NCBI GenBank assembly: GCA_965651815.1
Contig: CBFGTJ010000008.1
Coordinates: 1 to 36,340, forward strand
DNA from: CBFGTJ01 sp965651815
Lineage (GTDB): Bacteria; Actinomycetota; Acidimicrobiia; Acidimicrobiales; Microtrichaceae
Direction of reading: 5' to 3'
DNA: 36,340 nt
Program-made: the position numbers and the translations under genes
Shown: in pieces, positions 7,684-15,572 of the stretch
Layout of the letters: each line of letters starts with the position of its first letter
Numbering within the stretch: the stretch's first letter is position 1
The notes under the pieces: model-generated
What the model was told of the DNA's origin: nothing
Seen by the model: only the letters and a program-made list of their open reading frames with translations
The model's database searches: none

Positions 7684-8862
7684 GTGCAGATCGCGTACAC
7701 CGAGGAACAGGAGCAGCTCCGCGACGAGCTGCGCGCCTACTACGAGCAGCTGCTCACCGACGAGGTGCGCGACGAGCTGCACCGCGAGGCCGGTTGCGGA
7801 CCGGTCACCCGGGAGATCGTGAGGAAGATGGCCGCGGACGGCTGGCTGGGCATCGGCTGGCCGAAGGAGTACGGCGGCCAGGGGCGCAGCCAGATCGAGC
7901 AGTTCATCTTCTTCGACGAGTCGATGCGCTCGGGTGCGCCGGTCCCGATGCTGACGATCAACACGGTCGGACCGACGATCATGGAGTTCGGCACCGAGGA
8001 GCAGAAGGCCGAGTTCCTGCCGCGGATCCTCGCCGGTGAGATCCACTTCTGCATCGGCTACTCCGAGCCGGGCGCCGGCACCGACCTCGCCGCGCTGCGC
8101 ACCCGTGCGGTGCGCGACGGCGACGAGTACGTCGTCAACGGCCAGAAGATGTGGACGAGCCTCGCCTCGGACGCCGACTACTGCTGGCTCGCGGTGCGCA
8201 CCGACCCCGAGGCGCCCAAGCACAAGGGCATCTCGATCCTGATCGTCGACATGAAGTCGCCGGGCATCACCGTCGAGCCGCTGCACCTGCTCTCCACCCA
8301 CGACATCAACGCGACGTTCTTCGACGACGTGCGGGTCCCGGCGGCGAACGTCGTCGGCGGCGAGAACAACGGCTGGGGACTGATCATGAACCAGCTGAAC
8401 CACGAGCGGGTCACGCTCTGCTCGTCGGGTCTGCTGGAGCAGAGCTACGTCGAGGTGCGTCGTTGGGCGCAGCAGACCCAGCTCGCGGACGGTCGCCGCG
8501 TGGTCGACCAGGAGTGGGTGCAGCTGAACCTCGCCCGGGTGCACGCGGGCCTCGAGTTCCTCCGGCTCATCAACTGGAAGGTGGCGTGGACGGCCACCCA
8601 GGGCCGCCTCGACATCCCCGATGCGTCGACGATCAAGGTGTTCGGCACCGAGTTCTACCTGGAGGCGTTCCGCCTCCTCATGGAGGTGCTCGGCCCGAGG
8701 GCCTACCTGGAGCGCTCGTCGCCGGCCTCGATCCTCAAGGGGCGGCTCGAGATGAACTTCCGCAGCCTGCTGATCCTGACGTTCGGCGGCGGCACCAACG
8801 AGATCCAGCGGGACCTCATCGGCATGTTCGGGCTCGGGCTGCCCCGGGCACTGCGCGGCTGA
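7684..8862 (+). CDS. acyl-CoA dehydrogenase, putative catalytic subunit
   Basis: A 392-residue FAD-dependent acyl-CoA dehydrogenase introducing a trans-2 double bond into an acyl-CoA. Recognisable segments are IGYSEPGAGTDLAALRT (substrate/FAD strand), GQKMWTSLA, and the C-terminal TFGGGTNEIQRDLIG. The usual catalytic Glu of MCAD-type enzymes (xEGT) is Gly here (about residue 369). Glu241 in LNHERV sits where isovaleryl- and long-chain-type enzymes carry their base. The next gene is a second dehydrogenase 34 bp downstream, so this looks like the catalytic half of a heteromeric FadE pair as used in steroid side-chain degradation. The start is GTG 7684 with GGGGGA upstream. Confidence 0.88.
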   Translation: MQIAYTEEQEQLRDELRAYYEQLLTDEVRDELHREAGCGPVTREIVRKMAADGWLGIGWPKEYGGQGRSQIEQFIFFDESMRSGAPVPMLTINTVGPTIMEFGTEEQKAEFLPRILAGEIHFCIGYSEPGAGTDLAALRTRAVRDGDEYVVNGQKMWTSLASDADYCWLAVRTDPEAPKHKGISILIVDMKSPGITVEPLHLLSTHDINATFFDDVRVPAANVVGGENNGWGLIMNQLNHERVTLCSSGLLEQSYVEVRRWAQQTQLADGRRVVDQEWVQLNLARVHAGLEFLRLINWKVAWTATQGRLDIPDASTIKVFGTEFYLEAFRLLMEVLGPRAYLERSSPASILKGRLEMNFRSLLILTFGGGTNEIQRDLIGMFGLGLPRALRG

Positions 8863-8896
8863 GCAGCCGGCGGCACTCACGCGAAGGACGCACGAC

Positions 8897-10003
8897 ATGG
8901 ACTTCTCCCTCGACGAGGAACAGCAGGCGATCGGTGACCTGGCGGGGCAGGTGCTGGGCGACCACTCCGCCCCCGACCACCTGCGCACGCTCGAGCGCTC
9001 CGGCGCACCCCGCTTCGACGAGGACCTCTGGTCGGCGCTCGCGTCGACGGGGGTGCTCGGCGCGTTCGTCCCCGAGGAGCACGGCGGCGCCGGCCTCGAC
9101 CTGGTGGCCCTCGGTGCGGTGCTGGAGCACGCCGGGCGAACCGCGGCGGCGGCGCCGCTGTGGGAGACCCTCGGCCTCGGTGTCCCGGCGATCGCCCGGT
9201 TCGCGCCCGCCGCGCTGGCGGGGGAGCTGCTCGGGGGCGTGGCGGCCGGGTCCGTGGTCCTCTCCGCTGCCTGGCACGAGGACGGCAGCACGCCACTCGA
9301 GCCGACCACGGTCGCGTCACGCACCGGGGACGGGTGGCATCTGACCGGGACGCGCACCTGTGTGCCCGCCGGCGAGGTCGCCGACGCGGTGCTGGTCCCC
9401 GCAGCGGTCGAGGACGGCTCGGTGGGGTTGTTCCTGGTCCGCCGGAACGCGGAGGGCGTCGGTGTGGAGCCGCTGCGCACCACCCTCGGCGACCCCCAGG
9501 CGGCGTGGTTGCTCGCCGAGGCGCCCGCGGAGCTGGTGGCGGAGGGCCACGACTCGCTGCGCTGGGCCTACGACGTCGCCGTGGCGACGCAGTGCGCGGT
9601 GGCGACCGGGGTGTGCGCCGAGGCGCTGCGGCTGACCTCGGAGTACACCAAGGAGCGCAAGCAGTTCGACGTGCCGATCGCGTCGTTCCAGGCGGTGGCC
9701 CACCGCGCCGCGGACGCGTACATCGACGTCGAGGGCATCCGGCTCACCGCCCGGCAGGCCCTGTGGCGCCTCTCGGTGGACATGCCGGCCTCCGCCGAGG
9801 TCGCGACCGCGAAGTTCTGGGCGGCCTGGGGCGGCCAGCGCGTGGTGCACACCGCCCAGCACCTGCACGGCGGGGTGGGCGTCGACCGCGACTACCCGCT
9901 GCACCGCTACTTCCTGGCGGCGAAGGAGCTGGAGCTGCAGCTGGGCGGCACGACCCAGCAGCTGCTGTCGCTCGGGCGCCTGATCGCCGCGGAGCCGGTC
10001 TGA
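8897..10003 (+). CDS. acyl-CoA dehydrogenase family, putative non-catalytic partner subunit
   Basis: A 368-residue acyl-CoA dehydrogenase homologue. The N-terminal helix is DFSLDEEQQAIGDLAGQVLG. The C-terminal domain has the FAD-contacting TKERKQFDVPIASFQ and the HLHGGVGVDRDYPLHRYF motif found in FadE28-like subunits. Both possible catalytic Glu positions are missing: the xEGT site reads LGGTTQQ, and the helix-G ER reads WAYDV. It probably contributes FAD binding and structure to an alpha2beta2 complex with the preceding protein. GAAGGA precedes ATG 8897. Its stop directly abuts the convergent GT61 gene with no intergenic base. Confidence 0.85.
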   Translation: MDFSLDEEQQAIGDLAGQVLGDHSAPDHLRTLERSGAPRFDEDLWSALASTGVLGAFVPEEHGGAGLDLVALGAVLEHAGRTAAAAPLWETLGLGVPAIARFAPAALAGELLGGVAAGSVVLSAAWHEDGSTPLEPTTVASRTGDGWHLTGTRTCVPAGEVADAVLVPAAVEDGSVGLFLVRRNAEGVGVEPLRTTLGDPQAAWLLAEAPAELVAEGHDSLRWAYDVAVATQCAVATGVCAEALRLTSEYTKERKQFDVPIASFQAVAHRAADAYIDVEGIRLTARQALWRLSVDMPASAEVATAKFWAAWGGQRVVHTAQHLHGGVGVDRDYPLHRYFLAAKELELQLGGTTQQLLSLGRLIAAEPV

Positions 10004-11140
10004 TCAACCGGGCCGGGGCGTGAGCGCCAACCGGGACAGCGCCCGGTCCACGGCGTCCGCGTCGATGTCGACCTCGTAGGGGCGTCGTTCGCCCCTCGCG
10101 GCACCGCAGTTCGGCACGTAGTCGTAGGGGAGGCCCTTCGAGGCGCACAGGTAGTAGGTGTGCGCCGGCACCTGGGTGCCCGGGACGAGCTCGACGACCT
10201 CGGCGGAGCGGCAGAACACGGCCCTCGCGAGCCCGTCGCCGGGCAGTCCCAGCACGAGCTCGGCGTTGCGGAACGCGCGGACCTGCTCCTCGGCACGGAG
10301 GGTCGACAGGTCCAGCACCTCGACCTGGTGGCGGGCGAGGACCCCGTCGAGGCGGTGCCGGTCGCGCACGACCGGGTCGCCGGGAGCCCCGTGGACGAAG
10401 AACCGGCGGGGGAGCGGGCTGGAGGGGTCGTGCAGGGAGGTCGCGGTGCGGTCGATCCAGCGCCGGTACCAGCTGGGGATCGCGCCGGCGCCGGGGCGGC
10501 CGACCGAGCTGGGCACCAGCACCCGTTCGGCATGGACCTCCCTCGCGGGATCGACCTCGAGCAGGTCCACCCGGTTGCCGACGAGGCGGGGGAGCAGCAG
10601 CTCCTCGAACGGGTCGAGGGGCCCGTCGTGGAGCAGCGTGATGCGCCCGAGGTGCTGCACGGCGGGCTGTGCGAGCAGCGCCGCCCGTGGCAGGTGGTCG
10701 AGCAGGGTGTGCAGCTCGCCTCGCAGCGGCGAGCGGTACAGGGCGACCGGGCCGTCGAGGTGCAGCGGTGGCGGCGGGTGCCCCGAGCGGTGCGCGCGCC
10801 CGACCATGGTGCGGGTCAGCGGCGCTCCGGTGAGCGACTCCACGACGATCCGGCCCTGGCCGTCCCGCACGACCCCCGAACCGGGCAGCACCGTGACGTC
10901 GCGCAGCACGTGGACCTTCGATGCCGGCATGGCCAGCGACGGCATGCCCAGGCCCTGGGCGAGCGCGGCAGGTGACAGGGGCAGCGACTCGATGCCCGGG
11001 CACGGGATCGCCTCGCCCCCGCCCAGGTGGATCAGCTCGGAGCCGGGGAGCACGGCCGCGGGCACGGTGCGGGGAGTTCCCCTGCGGAACGGGGCCGCCA
11101 GCAGGTCCGATGCGGCACGGAGTCGCTGGATGGCGCTCAC
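10004..11140 (-). CDS. glycosyltransferase family 61 (DUF563) protein
   Basis: A putative glycosyltransferase of about 378 residues. Two GT61 hallmarks are visible: RGELHTLLDHLPRAALL in the middle, matching the HWLxDxLPR motif, and FRNAELVLGLPGDGLARAVF followed by VVELVPG near the C-terminus, matching the nucleotide-sugar segment (A.vvvgphGagL). It probably builds an extracellular or cell-wall glycan; donor and acceptor are unknown. GTG 11140 (VSAIQRLRAASD) was chosen because upstream residues are low-complexity Arg/Pro and antisense-like; the frame stays open to 11386. A TACAGT promoter element lies about 115 bp upstream. Confidence 0.75.
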   Translation of the reverse strand: MSAIQRLRAASDLLAAPFRRGTPRTVPAAVLPGSELIHLGGGEAIPCPGIESLPLSPAALAQGLGMPSLAMPASKVHVLRDVTVLPGSGVVRDGQGRIVVESLTGAPLTRTMVGRAHRSGHPPPPLHLDGPVALYRSPLRGELHTLLDHLPRAALLAQPAVQHLGRITLLHDGPLDPFEELLLPRLVGNRVDLLEVDPAREVHAERVLVPSSVGRPGAGAIPSWYRRWIDRTATSLHDPSSPLPRRFFVHGAPGDPVVRDRHRLDGVLARHQVEVLDLSTLRAEEQVRAFRNAELVLGLPGDGLARAVFCRSAEVVELVPGTQVPAHTYYLCASKGLPYDYVPNCGAARGERRPYEVDIDADAVDRALSRLALTPRPG

Positions 11141-11251
11141 GCAGCCCGACCCTGCGGACGACGGACTGCACCCACCCGGTGAGTGGAGTGGGGGGTAGAG
11201 AACATCGGGACCCCTCGCGACCTCGCCGACGTGGCGTCGGCGCCTCGACAC

Positions 11252-11265
11252 GGAACTGTAACGCG
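11252..11265 (-). promoter_or_regulatory. promoter element sharing a 14-mer with the dehydrogenase promoter
   Basis: Read on the minus strand this is CGCGTTACAGTTCC, identical to 7642-7655 in front of the acyl-CoA dehydrogenase pair. It contains a TACAGT -10 element directed toward the GT61 gene. The KstR half-site pattern is not completed here. A TTGACA on the same strand (11272-11277) is only 11 bp away, too close to act as its -35. Confidence 0.45.
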
Positions 11266-11327
11266 CGGGTCTGTCAACCGGTCCGCGCCCCCTTCGCCGT
11301 TCGGGACGGTGCTCCGGGCCCGTTCCG

Positions 11328-11522
11328 TCAGCCTCGACGGCGCAGGCGGCGACGATCCCCGGCGTCCAGCCGACGCGCCTCCACACGCCCTCGAACCAGC
11401 CGCAGCACGACGCCGACGAGCGCTGCGATCGACGCCGCGAAGAGGAACACGACCGCCAGCGCGACGACCAGCACCTCGTAGCCGCTCAACACGGCGAACA
11501 GCCTCACAGGAGCACCGTCCAC
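11328..11522 (-). CDS. small single-pass membrane protein
   Basis: A 64-residue hypothetical with one clear transmembrane segment, VLVVALAVVFLFAASIAALVGVVL (about residues 17-40), flanked by a short N-terminus and a basic cytoplasmic tail (RLVRGRVEARRLDAGDRRRLRRRG). The basic tail suggests N-out/C-in topology. The start is uncertain: GTG 11522 or GTG 11507. There is no known homologue I can name. It is on the same strand as, and downstream of, the zinc-finger gene, with 90 bp between them that contain a promoter-like AT-rich patch. Confidence 0.5.
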   Translation of the reverse strand: MDGAPVRLFAVLSGYEVLVVALAVVFLFAASIAALVGVVLRLVRGRVEARRLDAGDRRRLRRRG

Positions 11523-11523
11523 C

Positions 11524-11536
11524 GGGAGAGTCTCCC
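11524..11536. repeat. short perfect inverted repeat GGGAGA-G-TCTCCC
   Basis: A 6-bp perfect palindrome with one central base, immediately before the small membrane protein gene. Its position just upstream of the start suggests an operator or leader hairpin, but it is short and GC-rich DNA produces such repeats often. Confidence 0.3.
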
Positions 11537-11582
11537 AGCAACCCCCCGTGCTCGAGGAGCCGGCAGAACGCCGGAAATCCTC

Positions 11583-11592
11583 ATTATGTCAA
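11583..11592 (-). promoter_or_regulatory. AT-rich promoter-like patch upstream of the small membrane protein
   Basis: On the minus strand the sequence reads TTGACATAAT: a CATAAT -10-like hexamer (11583-11588) overlapping a TTGACA (11587-11592). Such AT content is rare in this window. The two boxes overlap, so only one can be used; CATAAT as a -10 would start transcription near 11576 toward the small membrane protein. Confidence 0.3.
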
Positions 11593-11612
11593 CTTCATCG
11601 AGCATCTCGGGT

Positions 11613-11921
11613 TCACCTGCCGAGGGCGGCTTCGAGGTCGGCCAGCAGCCTCCCCGCGTCGACCGTGACCTCGTCCTCCACGTCGGCCCGCAGCTCGTCC
11701 ACGACGCTGCGCACCCCGTCCACGACGTCCTCGAGCTCGGCCAGCTGCCGCGACATCTCCACGATGCGACGGTCACCCCAGGCCAGGTCGCCCTCGTGCC
11801 TGCGGGCCTCGTAGGCCCGCTGGCGGCAGCTCCTCCTGCAGTACGCCCTCGGACGACCGACCGATCCGGCCGCCACCGCGAACGGTCGGCCGCAGTGCGC
11901 GCACTCCCGCTCCTCAGCCAC
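11613..11921 (-). CDS. small zinc-finger/coiled-coil protein
   Basis: A 102-residue protein with an N-terminal treble-clef-like finger, ECAHCGRPF (Cys7, Cys10) and YCRRSCRQRAYEARR (Cys28, Cys32), followed by a basic helix. The rest is a predicted helical coiled coil rich in Leu/Val/Glu (EMSRQLAELEDVVDGVRSVV, LLADLEAAL). The CRQRAYEARR signature recurs in small actinobacterial proteins of unknown function. DNA or RNA binding with self-association is plausible but is inference. It starts at ATG 11921 and faces a palindromic AT-rich region. Confidence 0.75.
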   Translation of the reverse strand: MAEERECAHCGRPFAVAAGSVGRPRAYCRRSCRQRAYEARRHEGDLAWGDRRIVEMSRQLAELEDVVDGVRSVVDELRADVEDEVTVDAGRLLADLEAALGR

Positions 11922-11973
11922 GCCGGAACCTGCGCGCCGCCGCGATCCGCGGCGCTCCCCTCGCCCACCAGCG

Positions 11974-11997
11974 ATATTTCGTCACAGTGACAATATT
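11974..11997. promoter_or_regulatory. AT-rich palindrome, probable operator between divergent small genes
   Basis: GTCAC-A-GTGAC (11981-11991) is flanked by ATATT on the left (11974-11978) and AATATT on the right (11992-11997), giving an extended imperfect dyad centred at 11986. The minus strand also contains TAATAT, usable as a -10 for the zinc-finger gene. The low GC content and symmetry in this intergenic region (11922-12114) point to a transcription-factor site; the factor is unknown. Confidence 0.45.
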
Positions 11998-12114
11998 ACC
12001 TGTGATCGACCTCGGGCGGGGTCCTTTACTTCGCCGATGGCCTGTTGTCTCATTGGTGGTGCGATCCGGGGGGCTCGCCTGGGCCCCTCGTCGGCGACAA
12101 CCGAGGAGGTGCCG

Positions 12115-12444
12115 ATGTCCTCTCGTCATCGTGCCCGGCAGGCCGGACCGACCCCCGCTCCCCATGCAGAGCGGGCTCGGCGGAAGGCGGAGCACCGCAA
12201 GGTGCGACGGATGGTCAACCAGTCCCTGCACCTGGCGACGCTCGGGGAGGACCACGACGACCTGGTCCTCGCCACGCCGCACCCGACACACGGGTACACC
12301 GACGAGCACGAACCGGCTCCGCCACGGGCCACCGGCGATCCACGCCGGCGTGTCCGCCACTGGAAGCAGGCCTTCTGGAAGCGCCGCACGCTGGAGCGCC
12401 GTCGCAGGGCGATGGCCGAGCGGGCGATGCTGCGCCAGGCCTGA
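12115..12444 (+). CDS. small basic protein of unknown function
   Basis: A 109-residue protein, strongly basic at both ends (ERARRKAEHRKVRRMVNQSL near the start, RRRVRHWKQAFWKRRTLERRRR near the end), with a His/Asp/Pro-rich middle (GEDHDDLVLATPHPTHGYTDE). There is no membrane segment or recognised domain. Nucleic-acid or ribosome association is possible. ATG 12115 has a strong Shine-Dalgarno, GAGGAGG, at about 5 nt. It is monocistronic: a 16-bp perfect hairpin follows 11 bp after the stop. Confidence 0.65.
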   Translation: MSSRHRARQAGPTPAPHAERARRKAEHRKVRRMVNQSLHLATLGEDHDDLVLATPHPTHGYTDEHEPAPPRATGDPRRRVRHWKQAFWKRRTLERRRRAMAERAMLRQA

Positions 12445-12455
12445 GCGACCCACGC

Positions 12456-12488
12456 GTACCGCCCGGCCGTCCGACGGCCGGGCGGTAC
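12456..12488 (+). terminator. strong GC hairpin without U-tract
   Basis: Perfect 16-bp inverted repeat (12456-12471 with 12473-12488), left arm GTACCGCCCGGCCGTC, separated by one base. It lies immediately downstream of the small basic protein gene. No T-run follows, as is common for actinobacterial hairpin terminators. Confidence 0.65.
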
Positions 12489-12560
12489 CGCGTCCGGCCG
12501 GCAGCCGGAACGCCCGGGACCCGACCGCAGCCGCGCGGGCCACACCGGTAGCGTGACGAC

Positions 12561-13448
12561 GTGTCGTCCGACGAGCGCTCCGGCCGCCGCAGCCAGCCCC
12601 GCGGACCCGGGTTCCCCCGGGCCGTGCCGGACCTCTCCCCCGCCCTGGAGCGGGCGATCGAGCAGCGCTGGACGGCCGCGCTCGCCGAGGTGGAACGGAT
12701 CCGCGCCGCGCACCCCGACGCCTCGGTCGAGGAGCTCTCGAACCGGCTGATCCGCCGCTATGCGAAGGACATGGCGCTGGGTGGTGCCATCGCCGGTGGC
12801 GCGGCGGCGGCACCGGTGGCGGGGATGGCCGTCGCCGCGGCCTCCGCAGGGGCCGAGTCCGCCTACAGCGTGAGCCGCCTCGGCGAGATGATCATGGCGA
12901 TCGGCCTCGTCCACGGGCATCCCGCCAACACGCCCGAGGAGCGCCGCGCGGCGGTGCTCGCCGTGATCGGCATGGCCGACGGCGCGGCGATCGGTGTCAG
13001 CGGCATCGCCGCCAGGGCCGGGTCCAAGGGCGGCGCCCGGCTGCTCCGGCGGCTCACGCCCGCGGCCGGCGCCACCACGGGGCGCACCCGTGCGACGTGG
13101 TCGAGGGTCACCCGCGGTCGAGGGCCGTGGAGCGCTGCCGCGCTGGTCCCCTACGGCATCGGAGCCGGGGTCGGTGCCGCCGGCAACGCACTCCTGGCCC
13201 GCGCCGTGGGTCGTGCGGCCAAGGAGTACTACGCCGCACGGGCGCGCCGGAACCCGCTGCACCACCACGTCGAGGACGCGGTCGACGGTGCGCTCCTCGA
13301 CGTGGACCCCGCCGACGGCGAGCCGGTGGCGGGCGGCGGGCACCGTGGCTCCGGGGCGACGTGGCGGTGGGCCGCCAGCGACGAGGTCGACGACATCGTC
13401 GACGCGCTCGTCGTGGACCCGGGGCGGCGGGAAGGATCCGGGCGGTAG
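12561..13448 (+). CDS. EcsC-like protein
   Basis: 295 residues. A helical N-terminus (PALERAIEQRWTAALAEVERI, VEELSNRLIRRYAKDMALG) leads into a Gly/Ala-rich hydrophobic stretch, GGAIAGGAAAAPVAGMAVAA (about residues 74-93), then ESAYSVSRLGEMIMAIGLVHG and another Gly/Ala-rich region. This layout, with a helix, a glycine-rich membrane-interacting segment and a conserved Pro, resembles the EcsC family, whose role is unclear. The assignment is tentative. The start is GTG 12561 with TAGCGT 6 nt before it (leaderless). Its stop codon TAG is part of the -10 element of the next gene. Confidence 0.6.
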   Translation: MSSDERSGRRSQPRGPGFPRAVPDLSPALERAIEQRWTAALAEVERIRAAHPDASVEELSNRLIRRYAKDMALGGAIAGGAAAAPVAGMAVAAASAGAESAYSVSRLGEMIMAIGLVHGHPANTPEERRAAVLAVIGMADGAAIGVSGIAARAGSKGGARLLRRLTPAAGATTGRTRATWSRVTRGRGPWSAAALVPYGIGAGVGAAGNALLARAVGRAAKEYYAARARRNPLHHHVEDAVDGALLDVDPADGEPVAGGGHRGSGATWRWAASDEVDDIVDALVVDPGRREGSGR

Positions 13449-13451
13449 GGT
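13446..13451 (+). promoter_or_regulatory. leaderless -10 element of the aldehyde dehydrogenase gene
   Basis: TAGGGT overlaps the TAG stop of the EcsC-like gene and sits 7 nt before ATG 13459, so the dehydrogenase has its own promoter despite the 10-bp gene gap. Confidence 0.45.
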
Positions 13452-13458
13452 CGCCGGC

Positions 13459-14877
13459 ATGACCACCGTCACTCCCGCCTTGATCGACGGCGAGGAGGTG
13501 ACGACGAGCACGTCGGCCGAGGTCACCTCCCCCTACGACGGGCGCACCGTCGGTGTCGTGCCCGTGTGTGGGCCCGCGGAGATCGACCGGGCCGTGGCCG
13601 TCGCCCTCGACCGCCACCGCGCCGGCGCGCCACCCACCCACGAGCGGGCCGCCGTGCTGGACCGGGTCGCCGCAGCGCTCGAGGAGCGCGTCGAGGAGTT
13701 CGCCCGCTCGATCAGCGAGGAGTCGGCCAAGCCGATCACCACCGCCACCGTCGAGGCGAAGCGGGCGATCGACACGGTCCGGTTCTCGGCCGCGGCAGCC
13801 CGCACCTTCACCGGCGAGATGGTGCCGATGGACGCCAGCGCGGTCGGTGCCGGCAAGCTCGGCTACGTCCGCAGGGTGCCGATCGGGGTCATCGGCGCGA
13901 TCAGCCCGTTCAACTTCCCGCTGAACCTCGTGTGCCACAAGATCGCCCCGGCGGTCGCCGCGGGCTGCCCGGTGGTGCTCAAGCCGGCGTCCGCCACGCC
14001 GCTGACCGCGCTGCGCATCGCCCGCCTCTTCGAGGAGTGCGGGCTGCCCCCGGGGTGGATCAACGTCGTCACCGCGCCGGGGTCGGTCGCGAACCGCCTG
14101 GTCGAGCACCCCGACGTCGCGATGATCACGTTCACCGGGTCCCCCGAGGTCGGCTGGGGCATCCGCGAGCGCGCCCCCCGCAAGAAGGTCGGGCTCGAGC
14201 TGGGCAACAACGCGCCGGTCATCGTCTGCGAGGACGCCGACTGGCAGGCCGCGGCGGAGAAGATCGGCGTCGCCGGGTACAGCTACTCCGGCCAGACCTG
14301 CATCTCGGTGCAGCGCGTGTACGTGCACCGTCGCCACCACGAGGAGTTCGTCGAGGCGCTCGCCGACCGGGTCTCCCGGCTGAAGGTCGGTGACCCCGCG
14401 GACCCCGAGACCGACCTCAGCGCGCTGATCTCGGACTCGGCGAGCGACCGCGTCCAGGGGGTCATCGACGAAGCGGCGGGTGCCGGCGGGCGGATCGTGA
14501 CCGGCGGCGGCCGCGACGGCGCCGTGCTGGAGCCCACCGTCGTGGACGGCCTCGAGCCCGAGATGTCGCTGTGCCACACCGAGGTCTTCGGGCCGGTCGT
14601 GGGCGTCGCGGTGTTCGACGACCTGCAGGATGCGATCGACATCTCGAACGACACCCGCTACGGGCTGCAGGCGGGCATCTTCACCCGCGACCTCACCGAG
14701 GCGCTGTGGGCGGTCGAGCAGCTGGACTTCGGCGGCGTGCTCGTCAACGAGGTGCCGACGTGGCGGACCGACCAGATGCCCTACGGCGGGGTGCGCGACT
14801 CGGGCAACACCCGGGAGGGGCCCGCCTACGCGGTCGACGAGATGACCGAGCGGCGCACGATCGTCATCCAGGGCTGA
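13459..14877 (+). CDS. NAD(P)-dependent aldehyde dehydrogenase
   Basis: A 472-residue aldehyde dehydrogenase that oxidises an aldehyde to its acid. Family signatures are ISPFNFPLNLVCHKIAPA (cofactor site), KPASATPLTALRIA, FTGSPEVGWGI, the general-base region GLELGNNAPVIV, and the catalytic Cys in YSGQTCISVQR. Near the end is EVFGPVVGVAVFDD. The spacing and the YSGQTCISVQR variant resemble lactaldehyde/glyceraldehyde-3-phosphate (GapN-like) or phosphonoacetaldehyde dehydrogenases more than betaine or retinal ones; the substrate is not decided. The start is fixed by TAGGGT at 7 nt before ATG. The 3' end is 12 bp from the convergent methyltransferase gene. Confidence 0.9.
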   Translation: MTTVTPALIDGEEVTTSTSAEVTSPYDGRTVGVVPVCGPAEIDRAVAVALDRHRAGAPPTHERAAVLDRVAAALEERVEEFARSISEESAKPITTATVEAKRAIDTVRFSAAAARTFTGEMVPMDASAVGAGKLGYVRRVPIGVIGAISPFNFPLNLVCHKIAPAVAAGCPVVLKPASATPLTALRIARLFEECGLPPGWINVVTAPGSVANRLVEHPDVAMITFTGSPEVGWGIRERAPRKKVGLELGNNAPVIVCEDADWQAAAEKIGVAGYSYSGQTCISVQRVYVHRRHHEEFVEALADRVSRLKVGDPADPETDLSALISDSASDRVQGVIDEAAGAGGRIVTGGGRDGAVLEPTVVDGLEPEMSLCHTEVFGPVVGVAVFDDLQDAIDISNDTRYGLQAGIFTRDLTEALWAVEQLDFGGVLVNEVPTWRTDQMPYGGVRDSGNTREGPAYAVDEMTERRTIVIQG

Positions 14878-14889
14878 GCGACCGGCGCG

Positions 14890-15489
14890 TCACGCGTGGC
14901 GCAGCACGGTCACCGCGAAGTCGGAGGACTCGTCGAACGCCCGCAGGTCCCACGTGCCGAAGCGGTGCTCGACGCGCAGGCCGGCCTCGCGCACGGCGCG
15001 GTCGAACACGTCGAGGTCCAGGCGGTCGACGTGGAAGCCGACCACGACGAACCCGTCCGGCACCACGTGGCGGCCGACGTTGCGGAGCACGTCGGCCTCG
15101 GTGTCCGGCGCGATGAACGCCATCACGTTGCCCGCCAGCACCGCGCCGTGGAACGGCTCCGGCTCCCCCATCGCCGCCAGGTCCAGCTCGGCGAGGTCGC
15201 CCACGAGCCATCGTGGGCCCGGGTGGTCCTCCTCGGCCGCGGCGATCAGCTCGGGGTCGACGTCCACGCCGACGACCGTGTGGCCCCGGGCGTGCAGCTC
15301 ACCGCCGACCCGTCCCGGCCCGCACCCCGCGTCGAGCACGCGTGCGTGCCTCGGCAGCATGGCGTCGACCAGGCGGGCCTCGCCGGCGAGGTCGTCGCCC
15401 TGCTTCGCCATGGTCCGGAACCGCTCGATGTACCACTGCGAGTGGCCCTCGCCGGTGTCGGTCTCCCAGCGCGTCGGTCGTCGGGACAT
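14890..15489 (-). CDS. class I SAM-dependent methyltransferase
   Basis: A 199-residue methyltransferase. Motif I is VLDAGCGPGRVGGEL (about residues 51-65), motif II is VVGVDVDPELI, motif III is WLVGDLAEL, and motif IV is GAVLAGNVMAFI, typical of small-molecule methylases. The acceptor is unknown. The N-terminal DTGEGHSQWYIERFRTMAKQ precedes the SAM domain as in many actinobacterial members. TAGGGT lies 6 nt upstream of ATG 15489 (leaderless). It has its own transcript, 83 bp from the ABC transporter stop. Confidence 0.85.
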   Translation of the reverse strand: MSRRPTRWETDTGEGHSQWYIERFRTMAKQGDDLAGEARLVDAMLPRHARVLDAGCGPGRVGGELHARGHTVVGVDVDPELIAAAEEDHPGPRWLVGDLAELDLAAMGEPEPFHGAVLAGNVMAFIAPDTEADVLRNVGRHVVPDGFVVVGFHVDRLDLDVFDRAVREAGLRVEHRFGTWDLRAFDESSDFAVTVLRHA

Positions 15490-15572
15490 GCGCCAACCCT
15501 ACGGTCACATGGCAGCGGCCTCAGGCCGCCCCGATGCAACCCAACGCGGGTGGCGCCCCGACGGTGCCGCGC

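Noticed and set aside
11272..11277. TTGACA on the minus strand as -35 for the GT61 promoter
   Set aside because: It is only 11 bp from the TACAGT -10; functional spacing is about 16-19 bp.
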